From positions 620,001 through 684,000 of the forward strand of contig JANUWI010000006.1 of NCBI GenBank assembly GCA_025504975.1: 64,000 nucleotides of DNA, read 5' to 3'. The DNA is from Plenodomus lindquistii (Eukaryota; Ascomycota; Dothideomycetes; Pleosporales; Leptosphaeriaceae). A model generated the notes under the pieces. It was not told where the DNA came from, searched no databases, and saw only the letters and a list, made by a program, of their open reading frames with translations. Every line of letters begins with the position of its first letter. Within the stretch, counting starts at the first letter, position 1. Positions 24,101 to 35,554 of the stretch are shown piece after piece. The translations under genes were made by a program, and so were the position numbers.

Positions 24101-24303
24101 TTGTTCGCCTTGTCGGTCTGGACAGTCGCCTTCGGTTGGTCTTTAGGCGTGGAAGTGGCCTTGGGCTTTGGTGTCGAAGTAGCTCCAGCTGTCGCAGCTT
24201 CTACTTGAGCGCTTGCTGCTTCGCTCTTCCTCTGCTTCTTCGGTTTGCGCTGTGGCGTGGACTCCTCGTTCTTCCGTTTCAACTGGGGCGTCGCATCCGC
24301 CAT
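21120..24303 (-). CDS. UTP17: U3 snoRNP / t-UTP component UTP17 (NAN1, WDR75 homologue)
   Basis: Two exons, 24303-22950 and 22900-21120, joined in phase 1 across a 49-nt intron (GTAAGC...TAAAG), giving 1044 aa. The ATG at 24303 is preferred over 24360 because the lysine-rich N-terminus of the family starts there. Residues 1-170 are low-complexity, Lys/Ala/Thr-rich. From about 180 on, WD40-type blades run through both exons, including GGW.L.TDPIFSADEKYLLLAD, the RFHWHRDAVGAVKWSLDGNY blade across the intron, and ISGGDETVLTIWQL. Length and layout match WDR75/Nan1, a member of the tUTP subcomplex that links rDNA transcription to 18S pre-rRNA processing in the nucleolus. It is divergent from RPB10, a polymerase I subunit, which fits a shared growth-linked promoter (inference). 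Confidence 0.85.
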
Positions 24304-24605
24304 ATTTCCTACTTCGGCGTATCGTCCTGGCGCAAGAGTACGCGAAAAGCGGACGCGCAAGGTTCAAGATTCAAGTCTTGGAGTTGAGTTTGGCTGTCTC
24401 GAAATCTTTTTTGATGGAGCAGGGGGCCCAAGCTTTTCACCGCCCGCAGGTGCTAGCGCGTAACGCCCGCAACTTTCTTTGAGCGCATCGCGAACATCCA
24501 ACCAACAACCTCACTTTGCGCCTGCCCACTTCCTTGTACCCCGCGCAAGATCATTGCCAATCGCGTTCAAGTTTACGAAAAACATACACTCGATCTACGT
24601 CCACC
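24304..24605. promoter_or_regulatory. Bidirectional promoter between UTP17 and RPB10
   Basis: A 302-bp region separates the two start codons and must hold both core promoters. It is CT-rich near RPB10. No individual element is claimed. Confidence 0.5.
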
Positions 24606-25026
24606 ATGATCATCCCTATCCGTTGCTTCTCCTGCGGCAAGGTAGCGCTCTCCGCCATAATATCAAGTCAAGCATACCTAACACGTGCACAGGTCACCGG
24701 CGACCTCTGGGAGCGCTACATCGGCCTCATCACCGAGCAACAGATGTCTGACGGGTAAAGTCCCCAACATCTAACCCCAATCACCACCCTCCGCGAGCCA
24801 CGCGACCTCGACCCACCCCCAATATCACCTCCACTAACACTCTACCTCACCCAGTGACGCCCTCGACGCTGTCGGTCTCCAGCGCTACTGCTGTCGCCGC
24901 ATGGTCCTCACCCACGTCGATCTCATTGAGAAACTCCTCAAGTACGTTCCCACCGCCGACCGAGCAGAATACCGGAACGAGTTCCGCCGACGAAGGGCTG
25001 CGGAGGCGCTGTCGGGAGAGGCGTGA
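24606..25026 (+). CDS. RPB10: RNA polymerases I, II and III shared subunit RPB10 (ABC10-beta)
   Basis: Three exons, 24606-24641, 24693-24754 and 24855-25026, all in phase, 89 aa. The start MIIPIRCFSCGK is diagnostic: it carries the CxxC half of the zinc site, and the second half is the RYCCRRM motif in exon 3, followed by the conserved HVDLIEKLL helix. Exon 1 is only 12 codons and ends exactly after CGK. The introns are 51 nt (GTAGCG...TGCACAG) and 100 nt (GTAAAG...CCCAG). The protein is about 19 residues longer than the roughly 70-residue yeast form, with a charged Arg/Glu-rich tail. Known role: zinc-binding core subunit at the assembly platform of all three nuclear polymerases. Confidence 0.93.
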
Positions 25027-26599
25027 ATGGCGTTCTGGAATCAATCACACATACGTCCCGGACAGGGGCTAACAATGTGACTACAGATACAACGCGAGTG
25101 AACGAGAACAAGCCAGAGCTGCAAGGGGAGGACGATAGTCGATAACGAGGAGCATGAAGTGAAGGGACGACTTGGGAGTTCAGCAGGGCATTTTTGAGGC
25201 GTTTTAATGGGTTGGAGGATACTCCTGGCTTTCTATACTGGGTTCAATTCAAGCTGGGTACGCGGAGCCTATTAGGCAATGATATGCTGGCTTTACAAAA
25301 ATTGCCCACAGTTATAACCGGGTTCTTGCATTGTTGACTTGTTCTGGTATGTGCCAACTGGAGACTTTACGACTCCCCTTGGCTTCCAGGAGCAACATGT
25401 TGCCCTACCACGACTTCAACAGCACTACACCCATCACTGAGACGGCAGTGATTCGCACGGTGTTTAAACCGCTCCTCTACAACCTGTCTACATAATCGTC
25501 ACCGATCACACTTCCGCCCCTATATCTACAGTGTCTCGCTCCCACATTGAAATTTGCAGACACACATAACCCACAGTCTCCATACGAGTGTGCCAGAATT
25601 AGAAATCAACACGGCCTATGTCTTCGTGCCTCGTTGCAAAATAAAACTCGCAACAAATTTTTTGATGACTGGCTCATCCGCCCAGTAGCAATATAAAAAA
25701 CGCTACGCCTTTCGCCCATGACTTCTCTGTGCATCCCTTCGAAACACGCAAAGGCCATCGCGATGAGAATTCCTACACAGGTCGACGATTTTGTATAAAG
25801 CCTCTGAACTTCTCACTGTTCACTCTCTCTTCTCCCATCTTCTGCAACTCAACGGGTTGAACTCCAAAATCGGAAGACATCTACTGCATGTGGTTCCTGA
25901 GAGGTGTTTCCGAATGCAATGCGAGTGCTCATCATGTGTGCGAGCTTTGGTGCACAACAAAACCACGATTCAGAAGCGTGATGACTCTGCTCGTTTTTCT
26001 TGCTGCACTCTCAAATTTTATCCAAGCATTCCTATGTGTTGTCTGGGCTTTTTGTCGAAACTATCAGGAAAGCTGTACATGAGACTGCCCGTTTGAGCCG
26101 TGGGGTGTTATCAAATCACCCGCAATTCTCCCTTGGACGTCCATCATCTGCACTCCCACGGCGCGGACTTCAAAACACATGGCCAAATATCTATGACTTC
26201 CCGTGTGCGCTCGCTGTGTCCTTCCAAACATCTACGAGGATCATCGATATCTTTCGTCTGCGCCTTCGCTCGCCTTTTCGCTGGGGTCAGGAAATAAAAT
26301 GCAACGATGACGACGATGTCAAACTCCACCCTCGCAAATCGTACAACTCAAAACGCAACATTTTCTCGTTATGTCCTCGCGCTTCCGTCCTCTCCCTGCT
26401 TCCAAAACAGCAGTGGACCCTGCCATGACTTCTGCGTCTCTGCGATTTGTACACGAGAAGATGTGGTATCTCGCCACCGACGTTTGAAATGTCCAAAAGT
26501 CCTACCCAAAGATCGCGTGTGGTATACATATGAGTGTTGAGACTCTGATTATGGTATAAAATCCACGTGTATTGATTACATGTCAGTGCTTCTGAGATT
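25027..26599. other. Intergenic region, left part of a repeat-bearing spacer
   Basis: No gene. From about 25690 the DNA takes on the character of the clearer array to the right: TATA-like stretches (25692, 26554), pyrimidine-rich runs and CAAAA/CCAAAA motifs. Individual repeat units cannot be delimited here by eye. Confidence 0.4.
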
Positions 26600-27975
26600 G
26601 AGTCGTGTCGGTATATAAACCCCCGCAGGCCTCTCTGTTTCTTCCTGCACAACTATCAAAATCCTCTCCTGGGTTCAAAAATGGACAGACGAGAGACGCA
26701 TGTTGCTCTCGGGACTTTGCTGTGCGCTATCAAAATACCGTGGCAAAACGCTTATGTCTCGGCCCGTCCGCTCTTCCCGTGCTCGAAGCCTCGAAAAAGC
26801 AATCCTGAAGCATCACATGTTGGTGACGAAATCTGACCGACAGTCACGTCATGTTTCATGACAACTACAAGTCCTGGAATCATGTGCTCTTCTCCCTTAT
26901 GATCCATTCTTCTCCAAAACCACAAAACGGTCTACATGATGCCTTTGCCCACCAGCACTGCAGCGCTACACCAGAAACTCAAACATCATGAACTCATGTT
27001 GCGCGTTACGAAAACACAACTAGTCTACACCATGTCTCAAAATTTTCTGGGCACAGATGGATGGAGTTTCCGTCCTGCTGTGCTGCACTATAAAGTCCTC
27101 ACCACGCACGTCTTCTGCTTCCTCACTCACATACCCAATCATTGATTGGGTAGCAAAATAAGATGAAGGGCACGCTATGTCTTCTTTCCTTTCGTCCCTT
27201 CAAAGCGTCAAAAATGCGTTCGTGTATTTTGGGATGTCGGCGACAGAACCTGACAGTTTTGTTATATACAATGGAAACCACAAGGACTGGATATGATGAC
27301 TTTTGGGCACTGCGGGAGCCGCTACGTTACACCAAAAGGCACAACCTCGAATGCCATGTTTCTCGCTGCGGAAACGACGCCCCATCAGTTCTCAAAATTT
27401 TGAGGATCTCGATGGACGAGTTTGCATCCTCCCGTCGGGTCATATAAACTTCCCGGTTTACCGCGCTTTCCTCACTTGTTCCTCTATACTCTTTCACTCA
27501 CAAGGAGCGGAAAACAAGATCAGCCCACTCAAGGCACATGTCTTTCTCTCTTTCGTCCCTGGAAAAGCCTCAATGTATCCGCATATATTGGGATGTCGGC
27601 GACAAACTCCGGTAGTCGTGTCATATACCTGTGGAAACCACAGCGTTTGGATATGATGACTTTGGGGCGCCGTTAGAGTGTCACACCAAAAACGTCAGGC
27701 TATCAACAATCAATGTTGCGCGTTGTGGCACGCAACTCCAAAATCTCTCGAAATGACACAGTGCACAGTCCATGAGTTCGCGTGCTCCCGTCGTGATCTA
27801 TAAAATCTCCACCTACCACGCATCCTACTATTCCCCCTCCATCTTTTCCCACGCACAAGCAGCGAGAAACAAAAGGATATGATTGAAGGAACATGTCTTC
27901 CTCTCTTTCCCCGCTTCAAAACGTCAAAAATGTGTCCGCATTCATTGGGATGTCGTCACTGGTACGCTTTATCTA
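26600..27975 (+). repeat. Decayed tandem repeat array, unit about 355-360 bp, with TATA-like elements
   Basis: Several landmarks recur in the same order. TATA-like: 26612, 27088, 27441 and 27798 (CTATAAAG, CATATAAAC, CTATAAAAT types). An ATGTCTTYYTYTCTTTC block: 27177, 27538 and 27893, each about 87-95 bp after a TATA element. GGGATGTCG: 27231, 27590 and 27948, the first two continuing as the perfect inverted repeat TGTCGGCGACA. GGATATGATGAC: 27289 and 27649, exactly 360 bp apart. A third type, TACACCA.AAA...ATG, occurs at about 26970, 27332 and 27685. Units diverge to perhaps 60-70%. No long open frame is conserved among units. Whether they are transcribed is unknown. Confidence 0.65.
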
Positions 27976-28873
27976 CAACCACCATATCCAGTCCACGGGT
28001 AGAGTCTATCGATGAAACATCTCATGATTAGGTACGCTCAGCTACACTTTTCTAAATGCGTGACAGCGCTCAAGATGTGTTGTTGAGCTTTTGTTGCTAT
28101 CAAAAAGATACATCGTCATTATTATGCTCGTCTGCAGCTCATCTCCTCAGTACCATTTGTAAAACCACATGCACGTACCTCTACCACATCACTGCAAGTG
28201 TTATTCGTGAGCAAACAAAAGAGATCCGAAACCAATTGAGGACTTTCCTGCGTCTCGAGACTCGCGTAGTGCCATTGAAACCCTTCCCAATAGCGGTGAT
28301 GTAGCTTTCCCTACAATGGTTGGTCTCTGTGAAGAAGGCAGTGAGTGAGTAAGTGAGTGAGTGAGTGAGTTGCATAGAGGGAGCTCAGGATCGTTAGATA
28401 TATGAACATAGCAGTCATGCATAAGGCACGTGTAGAGAAGTACTACTACAAGTAAATAGCATTCGCATACTCATTCTACAATTACAAAGAACACATCCAG
28501 CCATGGCGCGTTATCCCAGCTCGCCCTTTGCCCCGTCCAAAAAAGCAATCTGGGCATCTAGTAGCGACACGACTATGCGTTGCCATCGCCATTGTCTGTT
28601 AGGATCCTGAAACAGTGCCATAGCCAAATCATGAGAGAAAGATAGATAGTCATTCAGATTCTGACTGGTGATGAGAAGAAGAAATGAGAGGAGGAGAAAA
28701 CAACAACAACGCTATGCAGAGACTTTCCCATTGCTCCTTCCTGATTAACGCCGATGCGCGGTACATATGACATGCCAAGCCCAAAAGTGTAAGAGATGCC
28801 CACAAAGGGCGTGAGAGAAAGGAGGGAAATGAAGAATCGCAGTCTGGTTGAGGAAGAGATGCTGAGCAGCGCT
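27976..28873. other. Intergenic region with a GAGT microsatellite
   Basis: No gene. A (GAGT)n-type microsatellite lies at about 28341-28371. The right end is the presumed 3' UTR of RCC1. Confidence 0.5.
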
Positions 28874-30748
28874 CTACTTCTTACTGGCTACCATACTGTA
28901 CTGCCCGCCGCAGCCGGCCCAGGTAAGCTTCTCCTCCCGAACAGCGGTGTTGTCGAGCACAGTGGGGACGTCGACGTCGTCATCCGTGCCAAGACCAGTC
29001 TGGTAGTTTGCTGAGAAGCCCCATGCATATGCCTTGCCGTTCTTGTCAACGACAATAGTGTGATCGGGTCCGCATGATCCGGTGACAATGCCCTTGAGGT
29101 TGGGAATCGGGGTGGGCTGGATCAGAATCTTGGGCTTGCCGTGGTTCTTGAGGAGCTTCTCCTCGTCGTTCTCAGCGGCGAGAGTGGCAGCGGGAATACC
29201 GGTTTGTGAGCCGTCGCAGCGACCCCACACGAGAGCTTCGCCATCCTTGGTGATGGCGATGTTGTGATGCGAACCTCCGGATAGCTCCACAACGTTCTTG
29301 CCCTCGAGACTGTGGATGATGCGTGGTGTGAGGAGACTGGCATCATCCGCACCAGCGTTGTCGGGATAGCCAGTCTCGCAATAGTTGTTGGCTCCCCATG
29401 CCCAAATGTGCCCATCCTCTGCGATGGCTAGACCGTGGTAGTCGCCTGATGTGATTGAGACAATCTTTTGGCTGTGGCGCTTGATAGAGGAATCGTGGAA
29501 ACCAATGCGATTCGGTTGCAGACCCTCGGCGAGGGAGCGCTCGGTGACGCGGCGGCCTAGCTGGTTCTGTTGGCCGTTACCCCAGGCGTAAACGCGGTGG
29601 TCTTTGTCTAATGCGTAGACGTGGTTTGTGCCGCAGGCGATCTGAGTGATCTTCTTCATGCTCTCAATGTAGACGGGGAATTTGGCGGTGTGGTTGCCGC
29701 GCTCAAAGCCGAGGATGCCTTCGTTGCGACGGAACGTTCCCCAGCCGTAGATGGCTCCTTCTGTCGTCAGCGCAAAGGAGCAGCTGTCACCAGCAGCGAC
29801 ATCTACGAAGACGGTGTCTTCCGGGAAGTACTCGTCAGAGACGGCTGTGGGTGTCGACTCAAGGTTGTTGAGGCCGCCAGATTCGCTCTCCGAGTCGGAG
29901 GCGTCGCCTTCAGCGTCCATGTCGCGCATCTTGACATCAGCGTCCGAAGTGTCGCGTCCCAAGGCGCCGTTGTCGTTGACGCCCCATGTGAGAATCTTGT
30001 TGTCCTTGGTCAGCGCAACAACGTGCATGCCACCTGCGGCGAGCTTGACGACGTTCATGTTGGTAAGCGCCTCGTTGAGACGCGGCCGCTTGACGTCGAT
30101 GGCCTTTTTGGTTGCGCCCAGGCCAAGCTCGCCAGAACCGCCCTCGCCGAAGACGAAGACCTTGAGCGGCTCGGTGTACCGGATCTCGTTGATCTCCGTC
30201 TTGCCATTCTTTGTGCGGCGCGGGCCCTTGGGCAGAGGTTTCGCGGGCTCGGGAGCGGCCTTTGCGACCTTTGCAGGCTTCGCAGGCTTCGGCGCAGGCT
30301 TCGGCGGGTCAACCTTGGGCTTCTTTACCGCTGGGGCAGCAGTCTCTTCCTCGGCGGATGCTTCGCTCTCGTCATCCTTCTTGCGCTTGTTCGCCTTGGC
30401 TGGCGCAGCGGGGGCAGGCGCGTCGGCCTTCTTTGGACGGCCGCCTCGTGCAGCGACTGTGATGATCTCAGTATGGAACGCCATGTGTCTGGACGCGTTG
30501 ACTTTACGTTTCTTGGGCGGCTCTTCGGCTTCTTCAGCCTCGTCAGCCTCCTCTGCGATGCCGTTGGTGGCGGGCGCATCTTCCGTCTTCTTTGCGCCTC
30601 GTCGTGCAGCTGGCGCTCGCTTTAGCGTGGACTTGGGGGCCTTTGATGATGGCTGCGACGTACCGGTGCCGTTGACCTTGACTTCTTTGGTGTCTTTTGC
30701 CTTTGCCGGCTGGGCGCTGGCAGCGCGGGATCCTGCAGCTCGAGCCAT
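28874..30748 (-). CDS. RCC1: Regulator of chromosome condensation RCC1 (Ran GEF; Srm1/Pim1)
   Basis: A single exon of 624 aa. Residues 1-190 are a low-complexity Ala/Lys/Pro tail with basic clusters (nuclear localisation and DNA-contact type). From about 195 on there are seven-bladed-propeller RCC1 repeats with the hallmark GxGxxGxLG / ACGxxHxxAL spacing: VFVFGEGGSGELGLG, AAGGMHVVALTKD, WGVNDNGALGRD, IACGTNHVYALDKD, SGDYHGLAIAEDG, SGGSHHNIAITKDG and GSCGPDHTIVVDKNG, closing with WAGCGGQYSMVA. An acidic insert follows the second blade (DMDAEGDASDSESES). Known role: chromatin-bound exchange factor that loads GTP on Ran for nuclear transport and spindle assembly. It is divergent from the phosphoesterase gene. 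Confidence 0.93.
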   Translation of the reverse strand: MARAAGSRAASAQPAKAKDTKEVKVNGTGTSQPSSKAPKSTLKRAPAARRGAKKTEDAPATNGIAEEADEAEEAEEPPKKRKVNASRHMAFHTEIITVAARGGRPKKADAPAPAAPAKANKRKKDDESEASAEEETAAPAVKKPKVDPPKPAPKPAKPAKVAKAAPEPAKPLPKGPRRTKNGKTEINEIRYTEPLKVFVFGEGGSGELGLGATKKAIDVKRPRLNEALTNMNVVKLAAGGMHVVALTKDNKILTWGVNDNGALGRDTSDADVKMRDMDAEGDASDSESESGGLNNLESTPTAVSDEYFPEDTVFVDVAAGDSCSFALTTEGAIYGWGTFRRNEGILGFERGNHTAKFPVYIESMKKITQIACGTNHVYALDKDHRVYAWGNGQQNQLGRRVTERSLAEGLQPNRIGFHDSSIKRHSQKIVSITSGDYHGLAIAEDGHIWAWGANNYCETGYPDNAGADDASLLTPRIIHSLEGKNVVELSGGSHHNIAITKDGEALVWGRCDGSQTGIPAATLAAENDEEKLLKNHGKPKILIQPTPIPNLKGIVTGSCGPDHTIVVDKNGKAYAWGFSANYQTGLGTDDDVDVPTVLDNTAVREEKLTWAGCGGQYSMVASKK

Positions 30749-31210
30749 TGTGAGAGAGCGCGGAATTGAATGGGTTGCGCGTGCGTGAGTTCAGCTGATG
30801 TTGTGCGATGCTCCAGGTGGTTGGTGTTTTGTCTCGAAAATGTTGACGCTACTAGCACTAAGGTAGTTATGGACGGGCGCTCGGGAACGCCATCATCCCT
30901 GCTTGCATCGCGCTGGCGGGCCACCATTCACCGCGGCCCCGGACGTCACCGCCTCATTGGGTCGTGCGCCCTTTGTCATCATTCACCTGCCTCGCAACTA
31001 CTCTGCTGTATCACCAGCCGCAGTGACTTTTGCGTCGCTTTCACAGTCTTTACGTATTCATCTGCCCCAGGTATCACCTGAAGCTTGCACACATCACCTG
31101 CCCAGGCACAACACCGCAAGTGGCCACGAGATTAGTACCTGGATGGTCGCCTAGCAGCAAGTTCGGAACCTGTGAGACAGAGAAGCAACATCTTGCACTG
31201 CCCATTCATC
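30749..31210. promoter_or_regulatory. Divergent promoter region, RCC1 / metallophosphoesterase
   Basis: A 462-bp spacer between two divergent start codons. No further feature supported. Confidence 0.4.
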
Positions 31211-33243
31211 ATGTTTCGGGCGTCTCTTGTTTCCTTTGTCCTCATTCAAGGGATTCTCTGCGTGCAGCCAGAGGCCCCTTCCCCAATCGCGGCCCCCCTG
31301 CGTGAACTACCCTGGGCCCAGCTCAACTTTCTGCATACAACCGATGTGCATGGCTGGTGGGGCGGACATCTGCAAGAGTAAGCCAATCCACCTGTTACAA
31401 AACGAAAGCAATACAACATGTCTTTCCGTGTGCATCAACACTCATTATGCATGCAGCAAGCATACCACAGCCTGGAACCGCATCTTCGAATCGGTTTCAC
31501 ATTCTCCCTGCACCTCGTTGAAGAACCATCACATGAATGCTAACGTCTCCTAGACCATCATTTTCGGCTGACTGGGGCGACTATGTATCCTTCGCAAAAC
31601 ACCTGCGCGACAGGGCGGATGCAGATGGCTCAGATCTCCTGCTCGTGGATACTGGAGATCGAGTAGAGGGCAATGCAATCTACGACTCCTCGAAACCCAG
31701 GGGCAAATTCACATATGAGATCGCCAAAGAGCAGAGCATTGATCTGATCAGCTCTGGCAATCATGAACTATACAAAGCCGACACTGCCGAAGGCGAGTTT
31801 TTCCACACGGTTCCTGATTTCAAGGGCAATTACCTGGCCTCCAATCTGGACATTTATAACCCCATGACTAAGAAGCTGGAAGCACTTGCACCACGCTTCA
31901 AGAAGTTCACCACGAAGAACCAAGGTATTCGCATCTTAGCATTTGGCTTCATCTTCGATTTCACAGGTAATGCGAATAACACCGTGGTCCAGCGAGTTGA
32001 AGACACGGTCAAGGAGGCGTGGTTCACAGAGGCTATCAAAGATAAGGACCTCGATCTGATCATTGTCTTCGGCCATGTTGACATCCGTTCTGATGAGTAT
32101 AAAGCGGTATACTCTACTATCCGATCTGCTCAGTGGGACATACCCATCCAATTCTTCGGGGGCCACTCCCATATCCGGGACTACAAGATCTTTGATTCCA
32201 AGTCCGTGGCCCTAGAGAGTGGCCGCTACATGGAGACATTGGGCTTCATGTCCATCGAGGGACTCAGCACTGGCGGAACGAAAGACACGAAAGCAGTAGC
32301 GCAAAAGTCCAAACTTACATTCTCACGCCGATACATCGACAATAATCTGTTCTCACTGCGCCACCACAGTGGCAAGAGCGGATCGACTTTTCCAACCAAA
32401 CATGGTGAAAAAGTATCGCATGCAATCGGAGATGCCAGAGAGTCTCTAGGTCTCGGCGAGAAGTACGGATGCGCACCGCAAGATCTCTGGGTCAGTCGAA
32501 GACCATACCCGCATAACGAGAGCATCTTCACCTGGATCGAGGAGCAATTGCTCCCACAGTCAATCGGAAAGTCGGACAGGTATGGCAAAGAGGGAAAAAA
32601 AGCCTTGGTTCTCACCAACACGGGCGCTATCCGCTTCGACATCTTCAAGGGCACTTTCACTAAGGATACCAAGTTCCTAGTATCGCCCTTCACCAGCGCT
32701 CTTCGTTACATCAAGGACGTACCGTACAAAGCGGCCAGCCAGGTCATCAAACTCTTGAACAACGAAGGGCCGATCATGGCGGAAATGATGGAGAACAGAG
32801 CTTTCATACAGCCCCCAGATGTGCTGGCCGCACGGTTTCGTCCCGAGATGTTCTCTCAGCATGACAATTTCGCACAGGCTCACCAGGAGCAGGTCGTCCT
32901 ACCAAACACGGACGAGCCGAAACCATTCCCTGGCTACACAACCAAAGACGATGCCGGAGAAGACGGAGACGATACTGTCCACGAGAAAATCCAGTTCTAT
33001 CAGGTGCCAAATGCCATCCAGTCGAACATTGGGTTCACGGAGTCGGATGAGCATGAACCGGAGACCGTGGACGTAATGTACAACGCGTTCCTTGAGAAGT
33101 GGGTATTGCTTGCCTTGGAGTACTCAGGACAACACCATACATTGGAAGATACGCACGCTTTCGATGGCGGGCGCAGCTTCACAGATATTATGACAGACTG
33201 GGTAAAGGAGCACTGGGCTAGTGACGAAGAGTGCCCCAGGTGA
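31211..33243 (+). CDS. Secreted calcineurin-like metallophosphoesterase (5'-nucleotidase/YHR202W-type)
   Basis: Exons 31211-31377 and 31554-33243 join in phase 2 across a 176-nt intron (GTAAGC...CCTAG), giving 618 aa. Residues 1-18 form a signal peptide (hydrophobic SLVSFVLIQGILC). The five metallophosphoesterase signatures are present in order: TTDVHGWWGGH (DxH metal site), DTGDRVEGN (GD), SSGNHELY (GNHE), VFGHVD and FFGGHSHIRD (GHxH). The C-terminal half holds a 5'-nucleotidase-type region (NTGAIRFDIFKG). The layout matches the fungal family containing yeast YHR202W, which is vacuolar or secreted and of unsettled substrate. Phosphate-ester or nucleotide hydrolysis outside the cytosol is the likely role. 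The long intron holds no second supported exon. Confidence 0.85.
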
Positions 33244-33629
33244 ACGTCCACGACGCATTTGCATTAATCGCATCATAGCGCAACTGTAGAAATCATCGCA
33301 ATACAACGTAAATCATACCTTGATGACGAATATCATCTTATCGCCTCGCAAACCGTCCATGTTGTGCCCGTCCACCAAATGCCCATCTTACATAAGCACA
33401 AGCCACCTCAAGCCCTCCCCACCCAATGACGCTCGTCCCTCCCGTCACCTCACCTCACCCAAAAGTTTCGCGACCGCCATCATCAAACCGCCGCATCCAC
33501 TTCACCTCCGCACCACAACCACCCACCACCACATACCCTCCCCAAACGTACGTCATCGCAACCCTTCAATTACCAACCTAGTAAATTAACAGAATCAGCT
33601 CAGAGTCCGCCCCCCACACAACCGCAACG
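33244..33629. other. Intergenic region
   Basis: CA/CT-rich DNA with the presumed promoter of the small TOM6-like gene. No other feature. Confidence 0.4.
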
Positions 33630-33953
33630 ATGCCACCCAAAAACTTCCAAGGCAAAGGCCGCACGCTGCAGGAGCCCAACTTCGCCCAGACCGCGCTGCG
33701 GGCGCTTACAAGTGCTGAGAATAGGAGTGTTGTTGGGGCGATTGGAATGTTCGCTGTAAGTTATAATGATCCTGGGGCTGTTCTGTGGAAGTGGAAGTGC
33801 GGAGCGATCGCACTGCGTAGCGTGTCTTTGAACTGTGGTTGCGGTTTTTGTGTACTGGACTGGACTGGTGCTGTGCTGTGCTGACGAGTGTTACGACAGA
33901 TTGGTGTCACGTTTTTGCATAGCAGTTGGGCGGAGATATTGTTGCCTGCGTAG
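33630..33953 (+). CDS. Small mitochondrial outer-membrane protein, TOM6-like
   Basis: Exons 33630-33755 and 33900-33953, phase 0, intron of 144 nt (GTAAGT...CGACAG), giving only 59 aa. The N-terminus is basic and polar. It is followed by SLTSAENR-like NRSVVGAIGMF and a tail-anchor helix continuing in exon 2 as IGVTFLHSSWAEILLPA. The SSW.EILLP ending after a single C-terminal membrane helix matches my memory of fungal Tom6, a small subunit stabilising the TOM import pore in the outer mitochondrial membrane. The match is short, so a different small tail-anchored TOM subunit is possible. The unspliced reading (84 aa) loses the hydrophobic C-terminus and is rejected. Confidence 0.6.
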
Positions 33954-35554
33954 ATGGGATGGGATAATGAGAAGAGAGGAGAGGATACTATTCAAGGATC
34001 GAAGGGGAAGAGGAGGAGATATGGAAGATTGGGAAATGGGAACGTCCATCTAAAAACGATTTCGCCTGAAGGACTAGGTGACGAAGGATACCTACCATCC
34101 ACTTCGCTTCTTTCTTCCCAAACCAAACCTCGAGAAATGGAAGGATTTGCAAGATCGCCGAACGGTGGGCCTTGTGTCAACACTCATATTTGTACTGTAC
34201 GATAAATGTATACAACACGATTCATGAACACTACACACATGCACACGCTCCTACCTTTCAACTTATTCTAAATCCTTCCTACTCCCCTCCCCTCTTTCCC
34301 TACCCCCAAACCGTATATACTGTATACCCCCCCACGTCACAACCCCCCATCCCGAAACACCATCCGCCTCACCCCTCAAACCCCCAAGCCCTCAGCCCGC
34401 CAAGTCTCTGCCCTCACACGTGTCACAATTGCTTGATTTTTATCTCCCTGTCCAGATTTGAACTGTATTCCAGCCAAGCTTTGGCCCTTCTCCCCATGTG
34501 ATATTTGGCTCACGTATACAATGCCATATTGAGGTAGTCCCTAGGTTTGATACAAAACGTCTCATATCACGGCAGGATACTTGTTTTTTTAAGATTAGAG
34601 TTGTGGCATTGAGATGTGGAAATGTGGTTGGTTGGGTGGTTGGTGCGATGGTCTCGCGGTAAGGAGATGGAGATGCGTATGAGTAAAGGTTAGAGATGCT
34701 GATTATTGTATATGCCTTTTTGGTGTGGAAGTACTCCCTGCGCGATCAGGGAGGAGGTCAGATAGACAGATCTGGCTCGATTTTTTTCAGTTTCCGACAT
34801 GTTTGCTGACTGCAGATGTTGGATCTAAACGACATGATACGTTCAGCGTGTTGATTTGGTAGGCTGGGTAATACATGCATTTACGAGGCACAATCCTGTG
34901 AGCGGTTATCCTCCGAGCAGACTACGACTAGAGGTTCAAGTGGTTCCGGAGGTAAATGGTACCATTGGTTGAGATGAAATACGGCGTAAGGCAGTCTGGA
35001 TGGTTGGAAGCGCTGGTGGCGTAAAAATAAGGCACTTCACACCGCGCTCTAACGTACATACCTAATGCAGTCGCTGCCTTCACGTACGTGATATGGCTTT
35101 TTTGGCTGACTTTAGTGTGTGGACTAGGTGGATAAGCGCCGTTACCATATGTGCGCTTATCGCGGAAGTCCAACAGGCTAACAACCACCGATGATAGCAA
35201 AAGTATGTGTATGTGGATATGTATGTGTGTGTGTCTGTGATTTGTTCGTAGATTACTTCTCCTCGTGCATGCGATACGACAAGCGGGCGGCCCACCACCA
35301 CCCGCCTAATGCAAAGAGGGTCTAATGCGGATCAACAGTCCGGCTGTGAAGGAGTATGTGTAGATGGGGAAAATCCAAGTAGCTAATACAGTATGCTCGC
35401 TAAATTACAGCATGTTTGCCGAGTGAAGGGTCATGGACGAGCCAAGCCAAGTCTGAGAGCTGGGTGTGTGTCTCCAAACGCTACAGTTGTTACAAGATAA
35501 GAATGAATGTCAAAGGGAAATCGTGACAATGCATGATGCTGGGGTATCTCTGGT
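33954..35554. other. Intergenic region, 1.6 kb
   Basis: No gene with protein-like composition on either strand. Contains a C-rich stretch at about 34260-34400 and a TATG/GT-rich stretch near 35200-35245. Presumed 3' UTRs of both flanking convergent genes. Confidence 0.4.

Noticed and set aside
27235..27605. C/D snoRNA cluster in the tandem array
   Set aside because: ATGATGA matches box C, but no CTGA with a closing terminal stem lies at the right distance in more than one unit.
28341..28371. CRISPR-like or tandem functional repeat
   Set aside because: A simple (GAGT)n microsatellite without spacers.
29621..30788. Long plus-strand open frames (334 and 345 aa) over RCC1
   Set aside because: Exact antisense shadows of the RCC1 coding sequence; GC-rich codon structure leaves the opposite strand open.
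31381..31553. Extra exon inside the phosphoesterase intron
   Set aside because: The known family joins the DxH block directly to the SADWGDY block, and the phase fits without it.
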